The notes under the pieces: model-generated | The model's input: only the letters and a program-made list of their open reading frames with translations | Told to the model about the DNA's origin: nothing | The model's database searches: none | Shown here: positions 1 to 12,076 of the stretch, piece by piece | Numbering within the stretch: the stretch's first letter is position 1 | Layout of the letters: every line of letters starts with the position of its first letter | Translations under genes and position numbers: made by a program | From: Theobroma cacao | Taxonomy: Eukaryota; Streptophyta; Magnoliopsida; Malvales; Malvaceae | DNA length: 64,000 bases | Reading direction: 5' to 3' | Assembly (NCBI RefSeq): GCF_000208745.1 | Contig: NC_030851.1 | Location: forward strand, 1,108,315 to 1,172,314

Positions 1-212
1 ACAAATTCAATTAAAATTCTTAGACTTAATCTTGGCTCGACCTATCTCACAACAGGTTCGATTTGAACAAAATTAAAATTTCTAGACTTAATCTAGGCTT
101 GTCCTATCTCACAACAGGTACGCCCAGCCATCCCGATTTTTTTTTTATTTTATTTATTTATTTTATTTATATTTATTTATATTTCTTTTATTTTTTAATT
201 TGTGTGTCTACA
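1..212. mobile_element. 3' end of an LTR inserted into a Copia element
   Basis: The stretch ends in GTCTACA at 206-212, and the Copia reading frame starts at the next base, so this is the boundary of an insertion whose body lies left of the window. Shortly before the T-rich tail it carries TACGCCCAGCCATCCC (about 120-135), resembling the tail of the LTR at 17900-20209, which also ends in a T-rich run and GTCTCTACA. Two direct copies of a roughly 40-base segment ending CCTATCTCACAACAGGT lie at about 17-56 and 79-119. Same family as the 17.9-kb LTR is likely but rests on short matches. Confidence 0.6.
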
Positions 213-2381
213 TTGGTATGATGTATTTGCAATTCTAGACTTTATCCCATGAAGTAATGTAGACTTGTTAAAGGTAACATCCCCACTCACCATAAACTTG
301 GGGAACATACAATCAATACACCACATCGATAACCTTTCACCCCATATGCATAACCTAAGAATATGCACTCTGTCACCCTTAACTCAAGTTTACCATCACT
401 CACAAGAGCATGAACAGGACAATCAAATACTTTTAATATAAAGTAATCAACAGGCTTACCAGACCAAACTTCATCGAGAGTTTTAAATTCAATTGTAGTT
501 GATGGAGATCAATTTACCAAGTAGCAAGCCATGTTGATAGCTTCTATCTAGAATACTTTAGTTAGACCAACATTAGAGAACATGTATTTTGCTTTCTCTA
601 GAAGTGTTTTCTTTATCCATTATGCAACATCATTTTGATGTGATGTTATGACGACAGTGCGATGTCTAACGATGTCCTCATTCTTGCAGAACAGACCAAA
701 CTCACCTTTGTAAAATTTCAAACCTTTGTTTGTTTGAAAATTATCGATTCTTTTCTTAGTTTGCTTCTCGATCAATGCCTTCCAATACAAAAAGGTGGTC
801 AACACTTCACTCATAGCCTTCAGAAAATACGTTCACATCTTTCTTGAAAAAACATCAATAACAATTCATATGTATAATGATCTATTTTTTGATGCCACCA
901 GTGAAGTACTCCAAAAATCTAAATGGATGTAGTTTACTGCACTCTTGGTTCGATGAGTTGTAGTGTTAAATTTCGTTATATGTTACTCACAAAAATCTAG
1001 CTTCCCAGTCTTTTAACTATACAACAAACTACGCTTCCTCAGTTTTTTAATCCCTCTCGTGTTCATATGACCCAATCTCATTTGCCATAAACATGTTAGA
1101 TCATCTTTAGGATTATTGGATGAGACCATGAAAATAGTTTCAATGACCGTGTTTCCTACCGGATGATAAAGGTCACCGGATAACTTGCCTTTCATGATAG
1201 TTAAGGCTCCTTTAGATACATTATAGACACCATATTGGCTCTATATTTATAGCCTTTTTTATCAAACAAACTCAAAGATATCAAATTCTTTTTAATGTCA
1301 GGGACATGTTTCATCTCAAGTGTCCTTACCATACAATCAAACATCTTGATTCAAATTGTGTCAATCTCAGTAATTAAGAGAGAGAAATCATTTCCTAATT
1401 ATACAATGGCCATATCAATAGATTGATAAGTTGTAAACCAATCACGCTTAGGACATATATGAAAGCAGCAAGCTGAATCCAAGATCCATGTATCCATTGG
1501 GTTATTGTTGGTTATTGCAAAAACATTATCAACTTCTTCAAAAGTATCAAAGTCATTTCCAACCACGTTTACACTACTTTCAAATTTATTGATCTTTTCA
1601 TCATATTTGAATTTGATACAATCTTAACGGAAGTACCCTTTTTTACCACAATTTCAGCAAGTTTTCCTTTTTGTTTTAGATTTATCTTTTCTGTCTATAA
1701 CCTTCTCCCTATCTTTTCCTTTATTCACAATCAGGCCTTCTGCTTGATTTTCATTCCGGATACATCCAACTTTCTTCTTCAATTCATTGAAATTTAAAGA
1801 TGCCCTTATATCCTCGAAAATGAGTGTCTCGGCTATATTACATAGTATCCACGAAGTTTTCATACAATGGAGGCAAAGAACATAGAAAAATTAGAGCTAA
1901 GTCTTCATCCTCAATTTTAGCATTAATAATCTTTAAATCAAGAATAACTTTATTAAACTCATCAATGTGGGTATTAACGAACATACCTTCACTCATCTTG
2001 AGAGTATACAACGGTTGTTTCATGTAAAGTTGATTTGTCAGGGATTTGGTCACATAAATACTCTCAAGTTTAAGCCACACTGCAACAGTAGATTCTTTAT
2101 CCGTGACTTCTCTTAACACCTCATCAGACAAAGCTAGGAGAATAGCACTATGTGCTTTTTTCATAAGGGCATTTTTCTCACCATCATGTAAATTCAAGAG
2201 AAGACTGTCTTTTCCCTTCAATGGCTTCAACAATCCTTATTGCACTAACAATGCACATATCTTAACATGCCACAAGCTGAAATTGTTTCTTTCATTAAAC
2301 TTTTCAATCTTGTACTTAGTCGACGAAGTTACCATAGTGAGATTCAGATTGATTGAAAACCTTGAAGCTCTGATACTAGTT
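213..2381 (-). mobile_element. Ty1/Copia retrotransposon, gag to integrase, truncated
   Basis: Read on the minus strand, the order is primer-binding site, gag, zinc-knuckle area, GAG-pre-integrase domain, integrase core and the post-integrase region. The gag start is at about 2335 and a UBN2-type gag lies at 1838-2233; a stop near 2236 already splits it. The pre-integrase motif LWQMRLGHMNTRG is at 1013-1195. The integrase stretch at 620-814 has the family pattern F-WKALIEKQTKKRI and ends near HQNDVA. Past it, 260-500 reads VFDCPVHALVSDGKLELRV, typical of Copia proteins. Reverse transcriptase, RNase H and the second LTR are absent because of the insertion at 212/213. Several stops and frameshifts mark it as dead. 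Confidence 0.9.
2367..2378 (-). other. Copia primer-binding site
   Basis: On the minus strand this reads TAGTATCAGAGC, one base off the plant Copia primer-binding site complementary to initiator tRNA-Met. It lies three bases inside the LTR boundary at 2382, as expected, and fixes the orientation of the element. Confidence 0.85.
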
Positions 2382-2817
2382 TGTTATGAAAATTGCAGAA
2401 TTATCTCTAAACAGTTGCCTAAAATCTTACCCAATTAATAGAATAAAGAAAGACAGATATCAAGCACACCCACAAAAATATAAGAATTTACGTGGTTTGG
2501 TCTTTTGATTACCTATGTCCATGAGCACAGCAACAGAGAAAGATTCACTAAAAGAAAACTCAGGAGATTATAAGAACAGTCTCAAACTCACAACCCCTAT
2601 CCTACGTATACCTAAATCACTCTCTCTAAATTTAGGTGATGACTATTTTCAACCCCATGGAATCCTTTTATAGTGCTAAATACAATAATTTTATCCTAAT
2701 ATAATTAGGATATGTTGTTCTAGTCTAACTAGATTTAAATACTATCTTAACAAGGTATACTAGTTTAATTAGAATTAAACAATCTTAATCATACTACAAT
2801 TCAAAACTATCCTAACA
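2382..2817 (-). mobile_element. 5' LTR of the Copia element
   Basis: The 436-base segment begins TGTTATG and ends CCTAACA on the + strand, giving the usual TG...CA ends with a 5-base inverted terminal match (TGTTA/TAACA). It directly abuts the primer-binding site. Only this LTR is present in the window. Confidence 0.8.
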
Positions 2818-3236
2818 ACTTATTAGTAAGTTATTTTTACAATTAATATTCAAATTGGTTGATTACTAATAAAAAAGGTAAACAAACATAAAACATAAAG
2901 GAAAAATCTTACTAACCTAAAACTAAAAGCTTAGCTTAATGGGTTTAGAGAAACTTAAACAAAAAAGCTCTCTCTCTTTCATTCTATATTTTTTTGGTTT
3001 CAACCTTTTTTTTGCTTTCAATTGGATTTTTTTCAAAGAAAAGCTTAGATTTTCTTAGATCAAAGCAAAATTGAAACTCAACAAAAACAAATCTCAAAAA
3101 CCCAAAAATCCCTTTTTTTCTGTCTTTACTTTTTATTAAACTATGATAACATATTCCAATTATACTATGATAAGATTAGCATACTTGGTCCAAGAGAGTT
3201 TGGTGAACATCTAGATCTATGTGTTCTTATAATCAG
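2818..3236. other. AT-rich intergenic stretch
   Basis: Apart from T- and A-runs and the 8-bp target duplication of the following element (3229-3236), I see no gene or motif here. Confidence 0.5.
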
Positions 3237-4130
3237 TAGACCTGTCAATATGGGCTAGCTCGACCCAGCCCTTGCGGGTTGAAAAATATAGGTTGGGTCG
3301 GGCCAGTCCATATTTTATATGGGTTGGTAAATTCATAGCTGGGCCAGCCCAGCCCTTCCTAGCCCATGGGCCTGGCTAGGCCAACCCATATTTTTTAATT
3401 TTTTTTTACTTTTTATTAATCTTGTAATGCATTGGGATGCACCTCCACCATTATCACAAGGCGAAAATGCTCTTTAACAGCCCATAAAATGGTACAACTC
3501 GTGTGTTAGATCATCATAAATATTTTGAAGAGGGAGGGAGATATACAGTAATTGATTTCCAGCTGAAGAACAAAAACTGTAGGTGTACACAAAGGGGAAA
3601 AAAACACATGCTCCTGCTCATAAATTCCTAGAAAATTAAACATCTTCTTGTCTCCTGGCTGACATAAATGGGTTCTCAAAGATGCTCAATATAGTATTGT
3701 CTTCGACAATGGACCATATTACGAACCACTACTCGGTTTTAAGACACACACACAAACGTTAAAGGGAAATGAAACAAAAAATATGACTGTTCTTCTCAAC
3801 TAACTGATGAAACCACCAATTCACCCCTCAAAACAGGTAAGAAAGTGTGTAGTAATAAGCTACTCTTTCTTAGTCAAGTTACGTACTGCAATAGCCAAGC
3901 TCAGGATCAAGAGGGGTACTAGAAGGATTAGTCACTTTACCCATAACCCGTAGGTTTTTTTTTGTGGCCCATCGGGCTGGCCCACCCCAATCCGGGTCAG
4001 CCCCCTAAGCAACCAGGCTAGCCCATTTAGGCTTGGTTTAAATATGGGCCAAAATTTTTTTCAACCCACCTACCCTATATTTAATAAAAATGGACCGACC
4101 CAATGGGCCAAGCCCATTTTGACAGGTCTA
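3237..4130. mobile_element. Non-autonomous hAT-type element with 8-bp target duplication
   Basis: The left end begins TAGACCTGTCAA and the right end finishes TTGACAGGTCTA, a terminal inverted repeat of about a dozen bases. The flanks ATAATCAG (3229-3236) and ATAATCAA (4131-4138) form an 8-bp duplication with one mismatch, the size made by hAT transposases. Subterminal regions are full of GGGC/GCCC motifs (GGGCCAGCCCAGCCC and similar) in opposite orientations, also usual for this class. The middle (about 3430-3930) has no long open frame, so a transposase is absent; whether it holds captured host DNA cannot be told here. Confidence 0.85.
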
Positions 4131-4138
4131 ATAATCAA

Positions 4139-4368
4139 GCGTGGAACCTCCTTATGGCATGAGGGGCCATGGCCCCCCAAACTTTTAAAATTTTTTTACA
4201 TATTAAATAAATTTTTTTAATTTTTTTATAAAGTTTCTTAATGGTCTCTCTAAAATAATTTTTTATTTAATAATTAATAAAAAATTAATTATAAAATAAT
4301 TTCATATGCTTGACTTAATTTTAATTTTTTTTAATTTATATTATTATTTTATTTAATTAAGATGTAGA
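4139..4368. mobile_element. Fragment of a second hAT-like element (GGCGGAGCC type)
   Basis: The sequence GTGGAACCTCCTTATG followed by GGCCCCCCAAACTTTTAAAA and a long AT tract closely parallels the start of the element at 5504. Only one end is seen; it stops where CCDC47-like sequence begins at about 4369. Confidence 0.5.
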
Positions 4369-4625
4369 TAGGCATACAAAGAACTTCAAAATGCTAGGCA
4401 TGAAGCCTTGCAGAGAGGAAAAGAGGTTAGAGGAGGCTGAGGCATAGCTTAGCGTCGAAGCACACCACATCCATGTTGCTCGGCTCTTCAAAAGCTCCAC
4501 CATCCGTGGCACATCGATTGGCCCTTAAAAAAACCTCATGGGCCACTATATTCCCCAGATCTAGGCCTTTTTCGAAATCCATAATGGCCTTTATTTGCTG
4601 AAGCCCATTTCCACTCATTAGTCTG
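4369..4625 (+). pseudogene. CCDC47/DUF1682-like fragment, inverted copy
   Basis: From 4370 the + strand reads AYKELQNARHEALQR, the coiled-coil C-terminal part of the CCDC47-like protein whose other copies in the window are on the minus strand. The following 180 bases are the same flanking sequence seen at 14080-14200, 32330-32480 and 34990-35130, also in reverse orientation. This piece was therefore inverted relative to the other duplicated blocks. It is too short and broken to function. Confidence 0.6.
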
Positions 4626-5503
4626 CCAATTAAATGGTCTTCACAAACCCATTCAATGCAACCTGCGGCCTTCTCTTTTCGGTTAGCTGATCTCCCTTTT
4701 TTATCTCTTTGGACAAAACGAAGGCACGCTCACAGCTGCTGGGGGATCCACTCCACAGCGAGTACGTAGTTATACTCATCATTGGAGGCAAAGCAAAAAT
4801 AGAAAAGAACAAGATTCTGATGTTCTCCTTAGCAGCCGGGCCTTATGGCAGAACAGATTTATCATCCTTATTCGAAACTGGACATGCGCTTTCTTCTGTT
4901 GTTTGTCTTGCTCTACTTTTAAACTGGAACAAATATATTTAATCGATGAATCTTAATTAAGTATATTGGTGGAGCCAAGGGTCAAATCTAAATTAATAGC
5001 ATGCCCATCACCAATGGATTAATCAAGAATCTTCATATTCAATTGGAAAACTGAATCTTTAATCAGTTCTGCATAAAAATGTCAAATTTACGCAGCAAAG
5101 AAGCATTTTCCTGGATGTGACAATATCTTTGTAGCTATTAAGTGATAATATATTGCTTCACAACAGAAAAATGTAACTTACTAGTGAAGGTACAATTGAG
5201 GTCAAAAGGTCAAAGTAATGGAGATGGACTTGAAAGCGACTGGACAGTGTGAGCAATAAGTATAAACATGAATGACATAATTAATAATAAAGGAAAAATA
5301 AATTAAAAATAAAATTTTAAATAATAAAAATTTGTAATGAAAATATTATGAGTAGTATTAATGAGGAAGGTGTGCAGTATGGTATTTTATGTTGATCTTA
5401 TTGTTTGTAAGGTGATGATAATATCATCAATCGAATATTATTAAAATAATATAATAAAAAGGTATCAGTAATTTGATCATGTTTAAAATTTTTAGTATAT
5501 AGG
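4626..5503. other. Intergenic, no gene recognised
   Basis: A short open frame lies at 4709-4942 (+), but it matches no family I know, is not repeated in the other blocks and has no promoter or splice support. The remainder is AT-rich. Confidence 0.4.
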
Positions 5504-6330
5504 CAGGGGCGGAGCCTCCTTATGTGATGGGGGGCGGGGGGGGGGGGGCTAGCCCCCCAAAACTTTTAAAATTATTTCATAATATAAAAAATTTTAAATT
5601 TTTTAATATATTTTATTAATAACCTTTTCAAAAAAAAATTATTTAATAATTAATATAAATAATAAAATAATAAAATAATTTCACATATCTCACTCAATTT
5701 TAATTTTTTTCTCAATTATTATTATTATTATTATTTATTTTATTTATTTCTATTTTATTTATTCATATGTTATAAGTTTTTATAATTTTTTTTAAATTTC
5801 TACAAACTATTAACAATATATATTTTTTGTTATATAATATGTGGTATCTACCTTCTACTTATTATATTCTTCTTTTTTATATTACATAAATTTTATTTTA
5901 TATGATTTTAATATTTAAAAATTAATAAATTATTATATAATTCTCAAATATAAATTGTAATGTTACATTGTTATTTAAAATTTTATTAATGTATCATTTT
6001 TTTATTAATCCTGATTATATAAGAAAAAATTAACTTGAGTATATTTTTTTATATGTTTTACGTTTTATATTTAATTGAAATGAAATTATCTTGAATCTAT
6101 AATATTTAAATAATTCTAATTATATAAAAAAAACTATTAATTTTATATATTATTTTTAACTATTTATATTTTACAAAATATAATTTTATATTTAATTTCA
6201 TATTTCTATTATTAATATTTTTATTATTAATCAAATTTAATATATTAATTTTTAAAAATTTTTAATTTTTATTCAACTGTATTTGACCTCTTAATAAAAT
6301 TTGGTTAGCTTTGTCTTGTTGTTGTGGCAT
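5504..6330. mobile_element. hAT-like element remnant with G-run
   Basis: It opens with CAGGGGCGGAGCC, the terminal motif of a common plant hAT-like group, followed by a run of about a dozen or more G at 5537-5550 and then by nearly pure A/T. A degenerate end may lie near 6300-6320 (TTGGTTAGCTTTGTC), but no clear inverted repeat or target duplication is visible. No transposase frame. Confidence 0.5.
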
Positions 6331-6404
6331 TTAATGATGACAGATGAATATCATTACGCTTTTCAAAAGAAAAAGAATTATATAATAATTTTCGATTTCA
6401 TGGC

Positions 6405-8419
6405 GTCAGTCTATCATGTCTCGTCTGGCAGATTGGGAAGGCATTAAAAAGGTACTCAAATGTTTCTTGGTCTGAAATGAAAAGCAACCAGGCTGATCGT
6501 GTAGCTGAAGCATTTTAGAGGGATAATAAAATAAGTTAAGAGTGAAATTGCCACCTTCTTTGGCACAGAGAGTTGGGTTTAGAAACTGAAAGTTATAGAC
6601 GTACTAGATCCTCAATTGCAATAAACTCTTGCACCAAATCCAGCGATGCGTCATCTCACATTTTTTTCTTCATCCTTCTTTAGTCCTGGCAGTGTTTGAA
6701 TGAAATTGTTAAATTTCCTTCTTTTTCCTAATGAAAAATCCCCTAATTCTTTTCTGCTTGTGTTTTCACAGTCAAATTCAGTTCGGGACTTTGACAACCA
6801 TGCTACTCGAGTTCTTGGAAAATTTGAGGTAAAAAATCATTATTTCAATTCCTTCTTATATTTCCAAATACGAACAAAGGCCCTCTTATGTTCCAGACTG
6901 TAAAAAAAAATTATAGGCGTTCAAGCAGTAACTATATGTATTAAATTTGAAGTTCCACTAGAATATCATTCTTAGTTAAGCATGACCTATTTGGTTGTAT
7001 GAGCTCTTTTATGTATTGCTTACATTGCATCTCTCTTTTTATACAATTAACACAGCAGTCACAGCTAGGTGGGGTTATGGGCAGAGTATATTTATTCTGA
7101 CATTAACAAAAAGCTAAACTGCTAACACTAAAATGTGTCTTAATATATTGGTAGTATTCCCTGCTGGTGTTGCCATATGCTTGATAATTTTCTCCATTTG
7201 AGTGATAATATCATAATATTTTACCAGTGTCAATCATTAAACTGAAGCCACTGATATTCCATCCGGGTCTGACAAGTAATAACGTTATACTTTATGTCCT
7301 TCTTTAAAAGCTAACCTTCCATTTGGTTTTTTCTAGGGCCAATGAAAATATAATCCTAGCCACTACGCCACATGGTGGATATCTGGCTTTCTATGAAGGG
7401 ATATCAGCATCTAGCTTATGGTACTTTTTTTTTCACAGACACACATCTTTACCTGCTGGAGAAAACTCATATTCAAGTTTCTACTTTAGACTGGAACTCC
7501 CCAGTTAATGATTACACAAGAATCAGCTAAAAAAGATCACTACAATTGGTGGCGTTGTTAGTGAAAATCAACAAGTGCTCTCCATGATTGAGCATCTCAT
7601 AAGACATGTTATGAACATAAATACTTGCATTGCATATATTTTTCATTTTTATTCTTTAGATACTAGTAACGGTGCCTGATTACTTAGCAAGTTGTAATTT
7701 AAAGTTCATTTGTGTTTGAATTGCATAGTTTTATATTCATGAAATTGCAGGTGGGTAAGAGCTGTTGATGAGTTCTTTGGTGTTCTACGCACTAGCCCAT
7801 TTAGAAGGCAGAAGGTAAAAAGTTTCAGTAGTTTTATTTTGTAGGAAACAGTTGTTATACTTAAACTGAACTAACACGGTTATATCTTAACTTCCATATT
7901 GTGATAAAGCAAATTAGTCATTTCTCCAAAGGCAAGAGTTTTAAGAATTAAAATTCTCTTGACTTCAATGTTTTGCTGCAGATGCAAGGTTCTACCTTGC
8001 CCAAGCCACTGCAATCTTCAATAGATCAGGGGCCTTAGTTAAATGTCATGGGAGATGGAATGGTGACCGCAGCAGGCAATGAACCGAGAGATATTGTACG
8101 AGCGGACATGTCGAATGAGCATATGGTTCACAGTAAGAAAGAAGAAGACACAATTTCAGATAAAGGAACAAATCCAGACTTGGCAGACCAAATATACTCT
8201 AACAAGCACATCATGAAGCAAGCAGAACAAAATGTCAAGGATTTGATTGTCCCTGTCCAAAGACGTGTTGATCAGCTTTCTCGCCGGAGTAGGCGATCAA
8301 TCTGGTTGCTGGCATACATTGCCATTATAACAACTTGGCCGTTTATCGGTTCTGTTCTTATCTCAGTTCTCAAGAGAAGGTTCCAAACTTTTGTACAGGC
8401 TACATTATTTAGAAAATAG
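6405..8419 (+). pseudogene. EMB8-like alpha/beta hydrolase, 3' part (copy A)
   Basis: This is the 3' portion of a plant EMB8-like (YheT/ABHD-type) hydrolase gene. Exons I can place are 6405-6451 (RLADWEGIKK), 6772-6828 (SNSVRDFDNHATRVLGKFE), 7337-7420 (ATTPHGGYLAFYEG), 7751-7814 (VRAVDEFFGVL) and 7982-8419. The last exon carries a C-terminal hydrophobic segment, SIWLLAYIAIITTWPF. The exon between 6828 and 7337, present at 41203-41332, is nearly deleted. A TAG follows SSIDQGP near 8035, so the last exon is cut. The family's catalytic His in HGGH is Tyr here. All N-terminal exons, with the nucleophile, are missing. Copies at 16942, 25197 and 39969 share the same introns. Confidence 0.85.
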
Positions 8420-8800
8420 AGTTACTTTTATTGCACAGAATTCTACTCAATCATGATTATTAGTCCCTTTCGAGGGATAATAAAGATGCTAACTGCATCT
8501 TGATGAAGAAGCATGCATAGTGTAAATTTTGGAGGAAATCAGTAATGATTCATCCATTGTTGTATCAGAAAATAATTTCCCTTTCTATCAATTCTATCTT
8601 ATTCTTCATGTAGAATTCAATCTTGCTTTCTCTCTAAGAGGATGGAATGACAGTCAAACTTTCGTTGTAGTCATTGAAAGTATAAGGGAAGCACAATGGG
8701 CATATGCTGAAAGCATGTGAGAACAATTTACAAGATAATACAACAAAAATTTTCCAGCTTTTCAAAAAAAAAAAACAAAATTTAAGGACAAAATCCTGAC
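8420..8800 (+). other. Duplicated 3' flank of the EMB8-like gene
   Basis: The segment GGAGGAAATCAGTAATGATT and about 200 further bases recur after copies B, C and E and near 54300. It is probably the 3' UTR and downstream flank. The short open frame inside it (8529-8720) recurs with stops and indels and is not taken as coding. Confidence 0.55.
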
Positions 8801-8815
8801 TGTGATCGTGGTAAG

Positions 8816-11146
8816 CTACGGCACTACACGAACTTGAACAAAGTCAGCGGCACTGCCCCCATCCGGCTTCCCTCCTCTGTTCCCGCCTGGCTTCTCGAAA
8901 TATTTAGATCACAACAAACCGCAAGCAAAGAGGGTTGGCAAAGCAGATGTTTTGATAGGGCCGTTAAGATGTCGAGAAATAAAAGAATAATTGATGGCTG
9001 TAACAACACACTGAAGGAAAGCATAAGCAAATCCGATGATATCCCAGAGGCTACAAAAAGGCTTGCCGGTTTGTGGACAATAAAACCAAGGTACTCTGCC
9101 TCTCCGCTGCCAAGTAACTCTTTCCTTTTAACCTTTGTAAAAAAGCTCAGCGATGCAAGCCATCAATGCTATGAACGAAATTAACATCATAATAAGCGCG
9201 TAATGAGGGTGATCTTTGGAGGAAAGCTGATCGAAAACCGCTGAAGGGAGTTCCAGGGTAAAGTTGGTGATAGGGAAAACCCATGTTAAAACATCCTGCA
9301 TTAAAACAATTTGATTATTAGACATTGTTTTATAATACTGCTATGCTCATCTTTTTGCTCAAGGGCAAGCAGTTATTTAGCTTTTCTTGCCTTTCGAGTT
9401 TAAGAGTTTAAGTTTCATGATCTTCACCTATGATTTCTTGTGCGGTTTTTTTTTTTTTTTTGTAAGTGCACAGATTTCCATTGCTTGGACCATGTCAATG
9501 TGTCATGAAAAGTCTATTACAATAAACAAGAGACTTAAAATAACATATGGATCGCTGAGATTAATAAAATCACTTTTTAAAAAAATAATTTAATTATTTA
9601 GATGTTAGAGACTAAACATTATAACTAAAATAAAACTCTTAATTTGGATTAAGGTAGACCTTTAAACTCGAGTCATCGTGATTATTACTGCCTCCATTTT
9701 CTTCATCACCATTCGACACTTGAATATTTTGGCTGCCCAAATCTCTTTCAACATGATCAGTTTCTAGCGTTGTCTGTCTGAGATAATTTTCGCTGTCAGC
9801 ATTTGCTTCACCAACTTTCTGCATTAAAAGAATTTGATTATTTAGATGTTAAAGACTAGACATTATAACTAAATTAAAACTGTTGGTTTGGATTCAAGTT
9901 TAACCTTTAAACGCCAGCCATCTTGGTTGTCAGGGAGTTGTTTTTGATCAGATAAAATACCATTAGCAATCTCTAGCAAATGGCTTTCTTGGTGGACCAA
10001 ATCTAATTCATCATAATTAACAGTTTCTAGGCGGATCAAATCTGGTTCATCATCATTAGCAGTCGGTAGCTGTTCTGGAAAAGCACCCTACATCAAAAGA
10101 ATTTGATTATTTAGATGTTAGAGACTAGGTATCATAACTAAAGTAAAAACCTGTTGGTTTAGATTCAATTTACTGTCTCTATTTGCTTTATCAACATGCA
10201 AATCACTAAATTATAATTCAACATTGTTTCCATTTATAATTACAATAAAAAAAATATTGTTTCTTGAAAAAAATGTAATTTGAATGATTGAAGTAAGTGA
10301 AATATAATATCAGAAAAGGTATCTGACAAAATAACAAATAAAGATAATTATAATAATATAATAAAAAATTAATGTAAATAAATATATATATAACAATAGG
10401 AAAGTATTTTTTTATAATACCTGAATTTCTTCTTGAAAATAGTAAGGTACGAAATCACTTTCACTATCATGACATGGATGAAAACTTATTTCTCGCGTCG
10501 TCGATCTGAAGTATTTTTTGAACTTGAGAAGGAATTTGGGGAATCCGAAGTGACTTCATAGTGGTAGATTTGAAAAATGTTTCTGCATTAAAAAGAATTT
10601 GATTATTTTAGTTTTTTGAGATTTTATTTTTATTGAATAGTAATTTTTTAAAATTCTTAAAAAGAATTGTAAATTTTTTATTACAAAAAATATTTTCTTA
10701 TATTAATGTGAATTATAAGATCAAAAAAGTTGAAATTGATAAAAAAAAATACTTTTATTTTTAATTAGATCTGAGATCCTTAAACTGAACAAATTCCTAC
10801 TAATTTCCAAACGTCAAGGACAGTAACAAAATTTTTTATCTTTACTAAATTCAAAATAATAGAAACAAAAAAGCAAAGAACAATTTTAAAAATGAGTTTC
10901 AGCAGTTTCCAAATGCAACGGACCTTACTGATGTGGGTCGTACCAGTAAACTCGGACCAGTTCGTGCCCGAATGTGGAGCCGGCCGTCTCCGTCGCTTGA
11001 GTTCACCACTAACTCTCATCGATTGACTCCATTTTTCCTCCGACGAGTGCTTCTCCTCCACTTCAGAATTCTCATTCAAATGACTCTTCGTCCTTTTTTT
11101 TTTTTTCAATTCGCATTCGTTGCGAAAATCGCTTCCTCAGCTTCAT
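8816..11146 (-). pseudogene. TMX1: membrane-protein family member, broken
   Basis: First copy of a minus-strand family I cannot name. The last exon (9295-8816) encodes the membrane domain, starting DVLTWVFPITNFTLELPSAV, with segments ALIMMLISFIALMACIAEL and a Cys/Leu-rich C-terminal one. A TAA replaces the Lys codon after FYKG, and a second stop lies near GLL. Upstream are two acidic cassettes, 9818-9660 (159 nt) and 10087-9905 (183 nt), then an exon-like segment 10582-10421 (162 nt) with one stop, then the basic first exon ending at 10924 with donor AAG/GTCCGT. A micro-exon near 10310-10321 has lost its GT donor. An A13 tract near 11096-11108 throws the likely ATG out of frame. The gene faces the 3' end of EMB8-like copy A. 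Confidence 0.75.
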
Positions 11147-11488
11147 TTAAATAGGAGAAAAAGACCATGAAATAATCCAAAATAAGAGAGTCAGTCGTCG
11201 AAAGAAGGTGGAGGCTTCAGAGACGTTTTCTTGGACATATAGTAAGTCAAAAAGAAAACGAGTAACATGCTGACACGTGACGAAAACATGCTAACTCATG
11301 ATTGTACCAGTCATGTCGTATGTAGTCATGGCATATGGTTAAATAACTTCCAATGATGAATACTTGTGTCCATAATATTATTTGATAAAGATGATCAGAT
11401 TTTTTTAATGCGAGTGCACTTGAAGATTAAATTAATTACACCCACAAATCCATAAAAGAAAAGCCTGCCCATTGTTATAAAAATAATG
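11147..11488. other. Shared 5' flank of TMX1
   Basis: TTTAAATAGG just upstream of the first exon (11146-11155) resembles a TATA region and recurs in the other TMX copies. The rest, including GATGATCAGATTTTTTTAATG near 11390, is shared with the blocks at 34730, 38240 and 48950. No other gene is seen. Confidence 0.45.
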
Positions 11489-11689
11489 GGGATGATTTTT
11501 TTTTACCCCTAAAAAATAAATCATTTAAAAAAAAATTCTTTTTAATTTTAATTGCTTTTAGTTAAGAGGAATGATTTTTAAACAACATTATCTTTAATGA
11601 AATCTCTTCTATTCAAATTACATGATCTGAAATTTGAGTTGACTCAAAAATAACAACTGAAACAGTTTCATTAAAAGGAAGTGCAGCTA

Positions 11690-12076
11690 TGAGCCTGTTT
11701 TGCCTGACATTTTTCTAACTTAAAAGTTATTATAAAGTTTTTATGAAAAATAATAACTTTTAAAATTAAGCTAAAGATGTTTGGTAAATTTATTTTTATA
11801 AGTTATAATTTTTGTTAAAATTATCATAAAAAGTATTTTTTTAGAGGGTAATATTGTAATTATTTTTAACAAATGAGGATATTTTTGAAATAAAAATAAA
11901 AATTCTCTTGTATTTTTAAAAGAAGAGAAGAAAAAGCTCCTCATTGGAGATTTTTTTAAAGCTCTTTTTTAAAAAAAAAGTTGATTTTTTTTAAGAGCTT
12001 ATCAAAAAATCATGTTTGGTCTGATTTTTGCTTTTAAGAAGTAGATAAGCTGAAAAAAAGTTAAGCCAAACATACA
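11690..12076. mobile_element. MITE nested in the Sec61 beta copy
   Basis: The element begins TGAGCCTGTTTTGCCTGAC and ends GTTAAGCCAAACATACA, imperfect inverted ends, between two CTA trinucleotides (11687-11689 and 12077-12079). The body is A/T-rich with mirrored stretches such as AAGTTATTATAAAG and ATAAGTTATAA. A 3-bp duplication suits the PIF/Harbinger group. Left and right flanks fit the two sides of one Sec61 beta reading frame, which supports these boundaries. Confidence 0.65.

Noticed and set aside
4709..4942. 77-codon open frame on +
   Set aside because: No family, no duplicate, no splice or promoter support.
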